Virus record (IMG/VR): IMGVR_UViG_2162886007_000016
Location: 1-64,000 of that record
Direction: 5' to 3' (one strand)
DNA length: 64,000 nt
Source of the DNA: a virus
Translations under genes and position numbers: made by a program
The notes under the pieces: generated by a model
What the model saw: the letters and a program-made list of their open reading frames with translations, nothing else
Told to the model about the DNA's origin: nothing
Databases searched by the model: none
Part shown: in pieces, positions 16,519 through 25,309 of the stretch
Position numbering within the stretch: the first letter of the stretch is position 1
Layout: every line of letters begins with the position of its first letter

Positions 16519-17047
16519 TTTTCAGTACCTCAATGGGGAAGAAGGTGGGTGTCTTACCGGCGCCGATGTACAGAGGACCTGGCGTGACGGTATACTCATA
16601 GGCCTCGATGTTTGCTCGCGTGCGCTTGTTGAAGTGCATGTGGACGAGCTCCTGTTCCTTGTTGGGAAGCAGGCGCATGCCAGCAAGCACGCCCGGTGGA
16701 TACCGGAAGTGGTCGGTCGCAGACAATCGAATACCGGGTGCAGAAGTCAGGTAGCTGTGCTGGTTACCATCTGGATCGGAGAAGCGCATCACTTCGATGC
16801 CCTCGACAAACCCTCCGATCTGAATCCTTACGAGGCGCTCACCCTCAGGTGTCAGGAGCAGGTGTTCGTGACTAGCTGGTTTCATCACGAACAGGTCGGC
16901 GATGCGTACAGCCTTGCGCGACTTCGCGAGGATCACGAAGTTGGCGCCACCGATCACGGTGCTGGATAGGGGCAGGTGTTCAAAACTCATTAGGTCCATC
17001 CGAGCGCGGAACTTGATGAAGCAATCAGGATTCAAAGAGAATGGCAT
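16472..17047 (-). CDS. Hypothetical protein, start uncertain
   Basis: About 191 residues from MPFSLNPDCFIKF. An internal start at 16990 (MSFEHLPLSST) has a GGA upstream and may be the real one, since the region before 17047 is a hairpin. Mostly beta (ADLFVMKPASHEHLLL); no family recognised. Confidence 0.6.
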   Translation of the reverse strand: MPFSLNPDCFIKFRARMDLMSFEHLPLSSTVIGGANFVILAKSRKAVRIADLFVMKPASHEHLLLTPEGERLVRIQIGGFVEGIEVMRFSDPDGNQHSYLTSAPGIRLSATDHFRYPPGVLAGMRLLPNKEQELVHMHFNKRTRANIEAYEYTVTPGPLYIGAGKTPTFFPIEVLKNDGSVCVPEQQPSEP

Positions 17048-17054
17048 TGGGCAA

Positions 17055-17074
17055 CCCGGTGCTCTCACACCGGG
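17055..17074 (-). terminator. Hairpin after topoisomerase subunit gene
   Basis: CCCGGTG and CACCGGG pair over 6 nt just downstream of the 17083 stop. Only a short T-pair follows on the minus strand, so termination may be weak. Confidence 0.45.
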
Positions 17075-17082
17075 CCTCGTGG

Positions 17083-18708
17083 TTACTCGAAGATGAGGCC
17101 AGACTTGTTCTTGTCTGGGTTCTTGAGATAAGCCTTCACCCGATCCAGCGTATCGGCAGCTGCGCGTTCGCCAGGTTGCTTGAGGTCTTTGTTGAGCACT
17201 TTCAACTCGGCCTCAATGTCCTTGATCTTCGCTTTCAGTGCGGCGGCTTCCATCGCAGCCAGCTGGCGAACCTTCCGATCGAGAATGATCTGGGCGTCTT
17301 CCAGCGGAATCTTCATCGACTTCGCCAGCGTCTTCTCGGGATCGTCAGACTTCAACACCTTCGGCAGGAGCTTGAGCAACTGCTCCATGTTCTCGACAGC
17401 GAACAGGTAGACCTTGTTGACGTACAGGTCGCGCTCTGCCTTGGCGATCAGGTGATGGATCATCTTGACTTCAAGGCCGATGCGGTACTTGACCCATGCG
17501 GCGAAGAAGTCTGGGTAGTTCATGTACTTGAACTTGTTGGCGGCATTCTCGCGACGGATCGTGATGCCGAGTCGGTAGTTCACACTACTGGTGACCTTGC
17601 GCTCGATTTCCTCGACGATATCCATGAAGCGGTCTTCGCCGACGTTCTTGCCGCACTCGACGATGAACATGGCGCCATACGGGCCGGCGTTCTTGGTCTT
17701 CTTGCCCTGCTTGTTGAACGCACGCTTCACGCCGGTAATCTTGGCGATGGCTTCGAGCGTCTTGTCGATGGCCTTGATCGACGACAGGCCGGCAGGCACG
17801 AACGAGCGAATCTGGATGGTGCGAGTCTTGAACTCGGAGTCCATCAGTGGCGCGTAGGTGATGTTGCCCTTACCTGTGGCGATCATTTCGAGGTAGGCTT
17901 CTTCCTCGGTCACGTCTTCACAACCGTAGGCGTGCTGAATCTCCAGCACTTGCGCCAGCTTCTTGGCGTTGAACTCTTTGCCCTTGAGCATGGCAATGAC
18001 GATCTTCGCCACGGACTTCACGGAGAAGCTCGGGTTACCTGCGCGCACACCGTACGCTGGCGCTGGCACGTTACCGTTGAACAGCACGTACGGGAGCAGC
18101 GCTGGCAGATACAGCGGGATCACGTCGTCGCCGGAGAAGTTCGGCACCTTCGGCACGACTTCCAGATACTTCGAGTCCAGCAGGAAGCGGTGCGCAAACT
18201 TCGACATGCGCGCTTCGGTGTATCGCTGGGCCGCAGCTGGGTTGATCGGCGAGCCCCAGTTACCTTGACCATCGACAGCAGGTGGCATGGTGTTTGCGAT
18301 AGTCACCATCGCGCCGTATGCTGCGGCATCACCGTGCGGGTGATACTTACCGATGGTGTCGCCGACAGTTCGTGCCGACTTCTTGTAGCCGTTGGACGGA
18401 CGCAGGTTCAAGCCAGCGAGCGACCAGAGCAGCGAACGGTGCACAGGCTTGAGCCCGTCACGGAAGTCAGGGACCGCACGCTCTTCCACGACATACGAGC
18501 CGTAGGTAAACATCGCTTCGGCAGTGAAGCCCTTGAGCGTCTGGTCCTTGATTTCGGTGCCTTCGTGACCCAGCATGGGGAAGCGCGAGTAGCCAGTCAT
18601 CGGCAGCGTTTCGAGCAGCTTGTTCACTAGGTGCTTTGGTACTTTGGTCTTGCCCTTCACTTTCTCAGGCGCTTCGGCAATCGCCGCTTTCTTCGTTTTC
18701 TTGGCCAT
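17083..18708 (-). CDS. Type II DNA topoisomerase, GyrA/ParC-like (T4 gp52-like) subunit
   Basis: 541 residues, short relative to about 800-880 for GyrA, so it has the breakage-reunion core without the C-terminal pinwheel. Motifs: DGLKPVHRSLL (84-94), IGKYHPHGD (119-127) and AAAQRYTEARM with catalytic Tyr163. A coiled coil follows near the C-terminus (LEDAQIILDRKVRQLAAME). Together with the overlapping GyrB-like gene it forms an ATP-dependent enzyme that relieves or manages supercoils during phage replication. TGATG overlap ensures coupled synthesis. Confidence 0.93.
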   Translation of the reverse strand: MAKKTKKAAIAEAPEKVKGKTKVPKHLVNKLLETLPMTGYSRFPMLGHEGTEIKDQTLKGFTAEAMFTYGSYVVEERAVPDFRDGLKPVHRSLLWSLAGLNLRPSNGYKKSARTVGDTIGKYHPHGDAAAYGAMVTIANTMPPAVDGQGNWGSPINPAAAQRYTEARMSKFAHRFLLDSKYLEVVPKVPNFSGDDVIPLYLPALLPYVLFNGNVPAPAYGVRAGNPSFSVKSVAKIVIAMLKGKEFNAKKLAQVLEIQHAYGCEDVTEEEAYLEMIATGKGNITYAPLMDSEFKTRTIQIRSFVPAGLSSIKAIDKTLEAIAKITGVKRAFNKQGKKTKNAGPYGAMFIVECGKNVGEDRFMDIVEEIERKVTSSVNYRLGITIRRENAANKFKYMNYPDFFAAWVKYRIGLEVKMIHHLIAKAERDLYVNKVYLFAVENMEQLLKLLPKVLKSDDPEKTLAKSMKIPLEDAQIILDRKVRQLAAMEAAALKAKIKDIEAELKVLNKDLKQPGERAAADTLDRVKAYLKNPDKNKSGLIFE

Positions 18709-20723
18709 CAGTCTTCCAGCCCCAGCAGGCGACGACGATACACAGCGTCCTCAGCAACAACACCGCGGAACCACAGCTCTTGCTCGTGGTCTTGGAACGG
18801 GTTGATGCGGATGAGTTTGCGCGTCTTCGGGTTGAATGCAATCGGTTCGAGGTAGGTTTCGTCAACCTCACCCCAGCCCTTGATGCGGGTAATGTCTTTG
18901 TCTTTTACAGCCTTCGGAGCCGCAGCGCGACACTCTTGGAAGGTCATGCCGCCGTAGAGTTTGCCGTCATGCAGACAGGCGTACAGCGGAGCGAGCACGC
19001 ACCAAACGCGACCTTCACGGAACAGGTTCGGCATCAAGCGGTAGATCGCAGCGAGGAACAGCACAGCGATGTGGCCGCCGTCCGGGTCCGGGTCGACGAG
19101 GAAGATCAGGTTGCCAGTCCGCAGGTTGTCGGTGCTGATGACCGGCGCTTCTGCTTTCGGGTCCAGGGTCTTGATATCGGCACCCATGGCGATCAGCATG
19201 TTCTGGACTTCTTCGTGGCCGAGCACTTTCGCGAGCGCAGCCTTGAGGGCGTTCAGTGGCTTACCGCCAGCACCCAGCACTTCCTGATAGTCAGAGTTGC
19301 GGGCATTGATCGCGGTACCTGCTGCCGAGTCACCTTCTACGAGGAAGAGTTCGCGGTGTTCAGGCTTCGCTTTGTCCGCCATCGCGAGTACAGACGGCAA
19401 GCTGGCACCCTTGGCACCCTTCTTCACGTCAGCCATCGACTTGACAACTGCGGCGAGTTCTTCACGGCCCTTGTTCATTGCCTGGGCGCGCTTGATGATC
19501 GTGGTCGCGACCTTCTTGTTCTGCTCGAAGTATTTCTCGAACACTGGGAACATGACGGTCTGGACTTCTTTGTCCACCTTGGATGCCAGCTTGTCTTTCA
19601 CCTGCGAGGTGTACATGGCGCCGTGCATCCGCCAGTCAAACATACCGACCAGACCGATCAGCAGGTCGCTGCTGGAGAAGCCGTTGCTCGAACCCTTCTT
19701 GGTCTTCTTCGGCGCTGGCAGGTACGGCTTGATTGCAGCCATGAGTGCAGCGGTGAAGCCAGTGACGTGCCAGCCACCATCGACAGTCGGCGAGGTGTTT
19801 ACGAACGTCAGGAAGTTGTCGCTGTCTGGATGATCTGCCCAGACTACGGTGCAACTGATGTTGTCGGACTTGAACGTCAACGGCTTGCCGATGGTGTTGA
19901 GTTCGCGCTCGTCGCACATGGCTTTCGGGACCCAGGCCAGGTCCTTCTTGTTGATGAACTTGAAGTCCTTGCGCTGCTTGCCCTTGATCACGGAGAAGCG
20001 AATCTCCAGACCCGGGTTCAGGTTGGCCATGTTCTTCAACCAGTGCGCAACTGCTTTCGCTTGCGGACGGGCGTGAACGTAGTCCTTCGGCAGGGGCTTG
20101 CCACGACGTGCAGACTCGCTCACTACGGTCTGGTCGAGGTGACCGGCGATGATGGTGCCGTACTTCGCAGCTTTCATCGACAGGCGGGACGCGACGTCCT
20201 TGTCAACACCTTTGACCTTGACTGGGTCTTTGCCTTCGGTGGTGATCTTGCCTTTCGAGTACGACTGGAACGCGCACTTGCCTTTGTACATCGACCAGAC
20301 GCGGAGTTGTTCGCACACGGCGTTCACGGCTGCAACACCAACCCCGTGAGTACCTGCCGAGGTCTTGTACGCATCGCTGTTGAACTTGCCACCAGCATGG
20401 GCGCGAGTGAACGCTGCCGTCATGATGGTCTCTTTGCTGCCGTCTTCCAGCTTCTTGTAGTCGGTGGGGATACCGCCAGCGGCGTCGGCCACTATGTGGA
20501 AGTCGGCGTCGTAGTCGAGGATGACTTCGATCAACTTGTTGCGGCCAGCGACTGCTTCGTCGTAGGCGTTGTCCACTTCTTCTTTGATGACTCGGTAGGC
20601 CATGTCGTGGCCGAGGTTACCGAGGTACATTGTTGGGTTCAGCCGGATGCCGTTCAGGCCTTCGGCAATGATGAAGCCGTCCTGCGAAGCGGACTTACGC
20701 TTCTTGACCTTGTCTTTTGCCAT
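18708..20723 (-). CDS. Type II DNA topoisomerase, GyrB/ParE-like ATPase subunit
   Basis: 671 residues from ATG 20723. GHKL ATPase: EEVDNAYDEAVAG (N box, 48-60), DAAGGIPTD (80-88; the usual first Gly of DxGxG is Ala) and SAGTHGVGVAAVNA. TOPRIM: LVEGDSAAGTA and DPDPDGGHIAVLFLA, with the acidic metal ligands kept. Works with the 17083-18708 product. The variant G1 box is worth noting, but the rest of the site is intact, so the enzyme is probably active. CTGTAAA lies 38 nt upstream. Confidence 0.93.
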   Translation of the reverse strand: MAKDKVKKRKSASQDGFIIAEGLNGIRLNPTMYLGNLGHDMAYRVIKEEVDNAYDEAVAGRNKLIEVILDYDADFHIVADAAGGIPTDYKKLEDGSKETIMTAAFTRAHAGGKFNSDAYKTSAGTHGVGVAAVNAVCEQLRVWSMYKGKCAFQSYSKGKITTEGKDPVKVKGVDKDVASRLSMKAAKYGTIIAGHLDQTVVSESARRGKPLPKDYVHARPQAKAVAHWLKNMANLNPGLEIRFSVIKGKQRKDFKFINKKDLAWVPKAMCDERELNTIGKPLTFKSDNISCTVVWADHPDSDNFLTFVNTSPTVDGGWHVTGFTAALMAAIKPYLPAPKKTKKGSSNGFSSSDLLIGLVGMFDWRMHGAMYTSQVKDKLASKVDKEVQTVMFPVFEKYFEQNKKVATTIIKRAQAMNKGREELAAVVKSMADVKKGAKGASLPSVLAMADKAKPEHRELFLVEGDSAAGTAINARNSDYQEVLGAGGKPLNALKAALAKVLGHEEVQNMLIAMGADIKTLDPKAEAPVISTDNLRTGNLIFLVDPDPDGGHIAVLFLAAIYRLMPNLFREGRVWCVLAPLYACLHDGKLYGGMTFQECRAAAPKAVKDKDITRIKGWGEVDETYLEPIAFNPKTRKLIRINPFQDHEQELWFRGVVAEDAVYRRRLLGLED

Positions 20724-20760
20724 GTTCGATGCTCGGTTGATGATGGGTGCTTTCAAGTGG

Positions 20761-20767
20761 TTTACAG
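20761..20767 (-). promoter_or_regulatory. CTGTAAA motif before the topoisomerase genes
   Basis: Minus strand TTACTGTAAACC, 38 nt before the 20723 start and just downstream of a terminator for the preceding gene, as expected of a promoter for the gyrB-gyrA-like pair. Confidence 0.45.
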
Positions 20768-20782
20768 TAACCGTGAAAATGA

Positions 20783-20808
20783 CAAAACCCAGCACGGGGC
20801 TGGGCTTG
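20783..20808 (-). terminator. Rho-independent terminator
   Basis: Minus strand AAGCCCAGC, 5-nt loop, GCTGGGTTTTG: a 9-bp GC-rich stem followed by TTTT, directly after the 20816 stop. Confidence 0.75.
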
Positions 20809-20815
20809 TCTTCGA

Positions 20816-21307
20816 TCACTGGGCGTAAATAACGTCAGCCAGATATTGGCCGGGTTGCAGCACGAGGTGGACGCAACCAGTCTGCTTCTCACACTGGCCG
20901 AGGAAGTCGTCCCACTTCTCGTCCATGAGTTTGATGAACGCCGCCGGAGAGCCGCGCTCAACGTAGCGCTTCAGGTAATCGGTCTTCTGGTCACGCGAAG
21001 GGTACACCAGAACGAAGGGCATGTTCTGCTCAACCAGCGCAGCGCGCACCACATCATGGCTGGAGACCAGGATGTAGTCGACGGTGGGTGCCGTCTTCTG
21101 GATGTGCTCGATATAGTTTGCAGGGAAGTGCGTCTTGTCGAAGGTGGACGAGTCACTGTCCGCAACGCGCAGGCGTTCATCCCGGAACACGGTCGACTTG
21201 CCAATGCCGGGGAAGCCAGAGACGATGTTGCTGCCAACGGCTGCGAGAGCTTCGTGGCGACCGCCTGCTGCGTTCACTTCGACGTTCATTGGAACACTGA
21301 TCTTCAT
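20816..21307 (-). CDS. P-loop NTPase, nucleotide/nucleoside-kinase-like
   Basis: 163 residues. Walker A SGFPGIGKSTV (30-40), then DSDSSTFDKTHFP where a kinase would bind substrate, and a DYILVSSHDVVR strand with a Walker-B-like position. Size and order fit small phage kinases (dNMP or polynucleotide kinase-like AAA_33 group), though no substrate can be named. AGAGGG upstream of the start. Confidence 0.7.
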   Translation of the reverse strand: MKISVPMNVEVNAAGGRHEALAAVGSNIVSGFPGIGKSTVFRDERLRVADSDSSTFDKTHFPANYIEHIQKTAPTVDYILVSSHDVVRAALVEQNMPFVLVYPSRDQKTDYLKRYVERGSPAAFIKLMDEKWDDFLGQCEKQTGCVHLVLQPGQYLADVIYAQ

Positions 21308-21322
21308 TCGGGTGACCCTCTG

Positions 21323-21793
21323 TTATTCGCCGCGATTTACGCGACGTGGTTTTTGATCCTTGGGCAGGAAGCCCGCAGTATCCATGTGGACGAAGTGGGG
21401 AGTCTGACCACGAGCGACCTTGCGAGGCTGTGCAGATGCTTCGGCCTCTTCGGTTTCTTCCTCGTCGTCTTCATCACCTTCTTCACCTTCGTCGTCGTCA
21501 CCGGCGTCGTCTTCATCGCTGGCATCGTCGTCCGAATCTTCATCTTCATCACCAACGTCTTTGTCGTCGTCGGCGGGTTCATCGTCGCCTTCGTCTTCTT
21601 TGTCGGTGGTGCCAGCAGGTTTCTTCTTCACCGCCTTGCGCTTGTTCTCCGCCTCTTCCTCAGCGCGGCGCTTCTCGATTTCGGCGAGCTCCTCGTCGCT
21701 GGGTAGGAGTTGCTGTGCGCGCCCAGCCCGTTGATCTACGGTGGCGTACATATTGGAGTTTGCTTCGGCAGCAAGTGGGAATGTGAGCTTCAT
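21323..21793 (-). CDS. Acidic low-complexity protein
   Basis: 156 residues. A charged helix (LPSDEELAEIEKRRAEEEAE) and a short basic patch precede a long Asp/Glu tract (about 70-115) and a C-terminal segment with aromatic and basic residues (PHFVHMDTAGFLPKDQKP). GGAGAG precedes the start, which overlaps the upstream stop. No family. Confidence 0.7.
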   Translation of the reverse strand: MKLTFPLAAEANSNMYATVDQRAGRAQQLLPSDEELAEIEKRRAEEEAENKRKAVKKKPAGTTDKEDEGDDEPADDDKDVGDEDEDSDDDASDEDDAGDDDEGEEGDEDDEEETEEAEASAQPRKVARGQTPHFVHMDTAGFLPKDQKPRRVNRGE

Positions 21794-22815
21794 GCGACTC
21801 TCCGTTTAGGCCGTTTAGGTTTGCGAATGCCTCCGGGTCGACTGACTTTCGACACGGGCTTCTTGACAGGTTTCTTGACTGGCTTCTTCACCAGACGACG
21901 CGCACCAGGAGTTTCGAGAACAGATGGTGCTTTGGTGACTGGACGGGTAGTGCCCGAGTCATCCACGTATTTGGGCAGCGCAGCCGAGCGAGCGTACACC
22001 CACTTCACCATGTCGGCAAACACAGAGGCGGTCACTTCACCGTCGTAGCGCAGCTTCCACGTCGGGTAGCTGCCTTTGGCGACAGCGCGAGTGCAGCGAC
22101 CATACGCACCGTCTTTGTCGATGCGCAGGTCAATGGTACGCTGGCCAGACTTGATACGCACGGACAGCGCGTTGTTCAGCTTGGTGACTGTTGCATCTGG
22201 ATAGTCTGCCTTGATCTTCCGCGACAGGCCAGTGAACTTTGTGGTCGTGTGGTTGATGTGGATGACTTGCGATTTGGTGACCTTAAGGTTCTGCGCGTTG
22301 TTGAGCACGATGGCTTCTGCCTCACCACCCATGTTCGTTTTCATCCTCTGCATGAACGCCGCAGTCTTTGCCTTTGCCACACGGGTGTAGTCATCGGTCG
22401 TCAGGTTATTGAACTTGACGAAGTTGGGCAGGTAGATCAGGCACTCCTCTTTCTTGATCGCCCGTTTGAGGATGACCATCGACTTGGAACTCGCGCCGCC
22501 TTGTGCAGTGAAGTTGATTGCGAACGTCTTGTTCTTGGTCCACGAACTCAGCGGCGTAGGATTGAGCTCCATGACAACGGTCTTGGGCTTCGCGTCTGGA
22601 TCGTTGACTGCTTCCACCAAACGCTGAGGTAAAGTGATCTGGCGATACATCGGACCAGACGTCACATACTCAGGACGGATTTTGCACTTCATCAGCGCTG
22701 CGCCTGCTACTGCGCGTGTGGCCGCTGAACCAAACACCCACTTGAAGACCAAGGGTAATAGCTCGGCGTCTGGTGTGTACTTCGGCGTGGCCGCCAAACT
22801 TACTTGGATTTTCAC
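21790..22815 (-). CDS. Hypothetical protein with KKPV basic tail (GTG start)
   Basis: The GTG at 22815 (V/MKIQVSLAATPKY) overlaps the upstream TGA as GTGA and has GAGG 7 nt before it. It is preferred over the upstream ATG at 22944, which would lie inside the nuclease gene. 341 residues: a folded N-terminal 280 residues with no motif, then a basic Pro-rich tail (three KKPV repeats) likely to contact nucleic acid. Confidence 0.72.
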   Translation of the reverse strand: MKIQVSLAATPKYTPDAELLPLVFKWVFGSAATRAVAGAALMKCKIRPEYVTSGPMYRQITLPQRLVEAVNDPDAKPKTVVMELNPTPLSSWTKNKTFAINFTAQGGASSKSMVILKRAIKKEECLIYLPNFVKFNNLTTDDYTRVAKAKTAAFMQRMKTNMGGEAEAIVLNNAQNLKVTKSQVIHINHTTTKFTGLSRKIKADYPDATVTKLNNALSVRIKSGQRTIDLRIDKDGAYGRCTRAVAKGSYPTWKLRYDGEVTASVFADMVKWVYARSAALPKYVDDSGTTRPVTKAPSVLETPGARRLVKKPVKKPVKKPVSKVSRPGGIRKPKRPKRRVA

Positions 22816-23849
22816 GAGGTAACCTCGATCGGCAGACGGGCAATGATGTGGTCCCTTGCCGCGTCTGTGTATGGGAATTCCTTCAGCATAAGCTTCAGGT
22901 GCTTCTCCAATCCGGGCTTGAAGCATATGTCGAGGTACGGGCATGGATCGTAGAAGTCAATCTCCCGTTCGTACTCGGCTTGGCAACTGCACGGCTTGGA
23001 CTTGATGGCGATCTTCGGATCACGGTTCTTGAATGCTGCAACGCCAGCCTTGAACTTGCGCTTCTCAGTGCTGATGACCTTGCGCACACGTTCGCGCCAG
23101 CGATCATTCCAGAACTCAGCGTGCTCATGGAACTCGAAGGGGTTGTCACGGCTCAGGTAAAGGACGCTGAACCCCTTGATGGGCATTTTGTACTTCTTCT
23201 CCAGCACGTAGCAGTACGTGGGAATCTGCTTCAAGTGAGCCTTGTGCGGCAGCTCCGATTTCTTCTTGAGCTTGTTCTTGGTGCAGGTCTTGTAGTCAGC
23301 AACCCACCAACCGCCACCGGCGAGTTTGACGATGGCGTCGATGTGGCCTTTGAGGCCGTTGTAGTTGATGCACTTCTCCACGTACTCCATTGGGTGCTTG
23401 CACTTAGGGCACTTGTTGTTCGTGGTGTTCTTGCGAGTCAGGATACCTTTGCGCCAGCACTTACCCTGTTCGTCAAACAGGTCTTGCGCATCGTGGCGCT
23501 TCTGGCAGGTTGGGTTTTTGCACTTCCAGTCACCCCAGACTTTACCAGTCTGACCGATGTAATACTGGATGTTCTCGTGCGCTGCTGTACCGACAGAGGT
23601 GAAGTAGCCACCGGATGCAGTCATTCGACCGCGAAAGAATCCGAGGTGAGCACCTGCGGCGAAGCGCATCAAGTGATGAATTGGACAGCCTGGAAACGAC
23701 GATGGCCGATACTCTGGACCGCGACCGTAGTCGGTCACAATCTCCGTATCCATGGTCTTCTCGTACATTTCACCGAACAGTGAGGCCTTCACGACACTGG
23801 GTCTAGCTATCCCGCTCCAGAGAGTCTTGGGGCTGATCGAGGAAAACAT
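22812..23849 (-). CDS. PD-(D/E)XK exonuclease, RecB/Cas4-like, with Cys clusters
   Basis: 345 residues. Catalytic elements of the RecB family: TAAHENIQ (His91), GHIDAIVKL (Asp171), WVADYKTC (Asp185, Lys187) and Gln208-x3-Tyr212. N-terminal Cys55 with C-terminal Cys287, 289, 303 and 309 resembles the Fe-S staple of Cas4/AddB. An internal insertion carries another CX4C...CPKC zinc-ribbon. AAGGA lies 5 nt upstream. Divergent from the primase gene; probably a DNA end-processing nuclease in replication/recombination. Confidence 0.85.
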   Translation of the reverse strand: MFSSISPKTLWSGIARPSVVKASLFGEMYEKTMDTEIVTDYGRGPEYRPSSFPGCPIHHLMRFAAGAHLGFFRGRMTASGGYFTSVGTAAHENIQYYIGQTGKVWGDWKCKNPTCQKRHDAQDLFDEQGKCWRKGILTRKNTTNNKCPKCKHPMEYVEKCINYNGLKGHIDAIVKLAGGGWWVADYKTCTKNKLKKKSELPHKAHLKQIPTYCYVLEKKYKMPIKGFSVLYLSRDNPFEFHEHAEFWNDRWRERVRKVISTEKRKFKAGVAAFKNRDPKIAIKSKPCSCQAEYEREIDFYDPCPYLDICFKPGLEKHLKLMLKEFPYTDAARDHIIARLPIEVTS

Positions 23850-23871
23850 AGCTATCCTTATGCGTGTTTTT

Positions 23872-23894
23872 CTGTAAACAGAGAGAAATTAGAC
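23872..23894. promoter_or_regulatory. Divergent promoter region
   Basis: The 23850-23908 gap separates divergent genes. Plus strand: TTTTCTGTAAAC (CTGTAAA at 23872-23878), 31 nt before the primase ATG. Minus strand: GTCTAATTTCTC (23894-23883), 34 nt before the nuclease ATG. One copy of each recurrent motif pointing in opposite directions fits two promoters of different class. Confidence 0.5.
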
Positions 23895-23908
23895 GATTTG
23901 TGGCTACT

Positions 23909-24928
23909 ATGGCTAAGAAGACTGAGAAGGTGGTTGACCAGATCGTAGACGCCCTGACTCACGTTACTGGTGAGCTGGAGACGTACGGCGGTCGTACCAA
24001 AGAGATGGGCAGTAACGTCCATGTGCTGTGTCCTTTCCACGACGAGAATACACCCTCCTGTTCGATCAACCTGAGCAACGAAGCGGACGTTCCAATCGGT
24101 TCGTTCTACTGCTTCGGCTGTGGCGAGTACGGTGGGTGGAACAAGTTTGCTGAGAAAGCTGGACTGACTTCGGTTAAGAAGTGGCAGCACTTCGAGGGGA
24201 ATACCGAAGGCGGTAAGAAACGCTTCGAGAAGCGCAAGATGGAAATGATGGGTGCCAACAACCTGTCGATCCAGCGACTGTTTGACGAAGTAGGTAACGC
24301 CGTAATCCCATGGCCCAAAGAGCGCGAGTGGCGTTCGTACCCAGGCAAGCTGGTGCATCGCATTGGCGGCTACTGCTACAACGAAGAACGTCGTACCAAG
24401 ATGGACGGCGGGGAACTGATGTTGGTCTTTCCTGTTTACACTAACGGACGGTATCGCGGCGGTGTTCGGGCATTCTTCGAGAAGCAAAAGAACGGGCTGT
24501 CCTACCTGACAACCACAGGTGACTGGGTAAAGTCCTACGGGCTGCTTGGCTACGACTACATCGACAAGAAGAAGCTCTGGGGCTGCGACTCGCTTGTACT
24601 TGTCGAAGGTCCACGTGACTGGCTTCGCCTGATGCGCAACAAGATTCCTGCCCTGGGTATCTTGGGTGCGAACATGATGGACAAGAAGAAAATGCAGTTG
24701 ATCGTGTCACTTGGTATCAAGCGCCTGTTCGTCATGCCGGATAATGACAACGCGGGTCGCAAGATGGCGAAGCTGGTGAAAGCGTTCGCAGAGGAAGCGG
24801 GCATTCCTTGCGAGTACCTGAAGCTGCCAAGGAAGACCGACAAGAATGGCGAACTCATTAAGCTCGACCCAGACAACGCCTCGCAAAAGATCATCGACCA
24901 AGTCAAAAAGATCGTCTATCGTGATTGA
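23909..24928 (+). CDS. DNA primase (CHC2 zinc finger plus TOPRIM)
   Basis: 339 residues from ATG 23909 (MAKKTEKVVDQ). Zinc finger CPFHDENTPSC...FYCFGC (Cys41, His44, Cys68, Cys71), a central catalytic region, then TOPRIM LVLVEGPRDW and MPDNDNAGRK. It is shorter than DnaG and close to single-domain phage primases without a fused helicase. Makes RNA primers for lagging-strand synthesis. Opens the plus-strand unit and overlaps the next gene. Confidence 0.93.
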   Translation: MAKKTEKVVDQIVDALTHVTGELETYGGRTKEMGSNVHVLCPFHDENTPSCSINLSNEADVPIGSFYCFGCGEYGGWNKFAEKAGLTSVKKWQHFEGNTEGGKKRFEKRKMEMMGANNLSIQRLFDEVGNAVIPWPKEREWRSYPGKLVHRIGGYCYNEERRTKMDGGELMLVFPVYTNGRYRGGVRAFFEKQKNGLSYLTTTGDWVKSYGLLGYDYIDKKKLWGCDSLVLVEGPRDWLRLMRNKIPALGILGANMMDKKKMQLIVSLGIKRLFVMPDNDNAGRKMAKLVKAFAEEAGIPCEYLKLPRKTDKNGELIKLDPDNASQKIIDQVKKIVYRD

Positions 24929-25190
24929 GCTAACGAACGCGGACAGGCTGAACATCGGAAGTTTGAGTGATTCGCAGATCAGCAGGGACTATCATCGGTT
25001 CCTGCTGGAAGATATGACTACGCTGTTTCGAGAATATCGGAACGTGCAAGTCACGAAACATGAGGAGGACGAGATACGAAGGAGGGTTGATTACCTTGAG
25101 TTCAACTACCATCGCATAGTGGGTAGAACGTTTGGCATCATGTTCAAGGTGCGAAGTGGTTGGCTAGATATGTTGCTGTATCCATTATAG
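24921..25190 (+). CDS. Small hypothetical protein (GTG start)
   Basis: GTG at 24921 overlaps the primase stop (GTGATTGA); 89 residues beginning V/MIELTNADRLNIG. Helical and charged (DYHRFLLEDMTTLFREY). Immediately followed by a terminator. Coupling to the primase suggests a replication-linked role, but nothing specific is visible. Confidence 0.65.
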   Translation: MIELTNADRLNIGSLSDSQISRDYHRFLLEDMTTLFREYRNVQVTKHEEDEIRRRVDYLEFNYHRIVGRTFGIMFKVRSGWLDMLLYPL

Positions 25191-25222
25191 GGAGGACCAT
25201 TCATTTGGCCTCCCTATTTTTT
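25190..25222 (+). terminator. Rho-independent terminator after primase unit
   Basis: GGGAGG, 13-nt loop, CCTCCC, TATTTTTT. Canonical plus-strand terminator at the end of the primase transcript. Confidence 0.85.
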
Positions 25223-25260
25223 GGCGTCCAATCTACAAACTTTTCTCCAATCGGAGACCT

Positions 25261-25294
25261 AAAAAAGGGAGACCGCATGGTCTCCCTTTTCTTT
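25261..25294. terminator. Bidirectional terminator
   Basis: AAAAAAGGGAGACC, GCAT loop, GGTCTCCCTTTTCTTT. Works in either direction and ends the minus-strand unit 25310-27172. The convergent arrangement with the terminator at 25190 explains the gap. Confidence 0.85.
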
Positions 25295-25309
25295 GCGCGA
25301 ACGCCGACG

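Noticed and set aside
22816-22944. ATG start at 22944 for the 21790 gene
   Set aside because: It would overlap the nuclease gene by over 130 nt; the GTG at 22815 has GAGG at 7 nt and the usual GTGA coupling.
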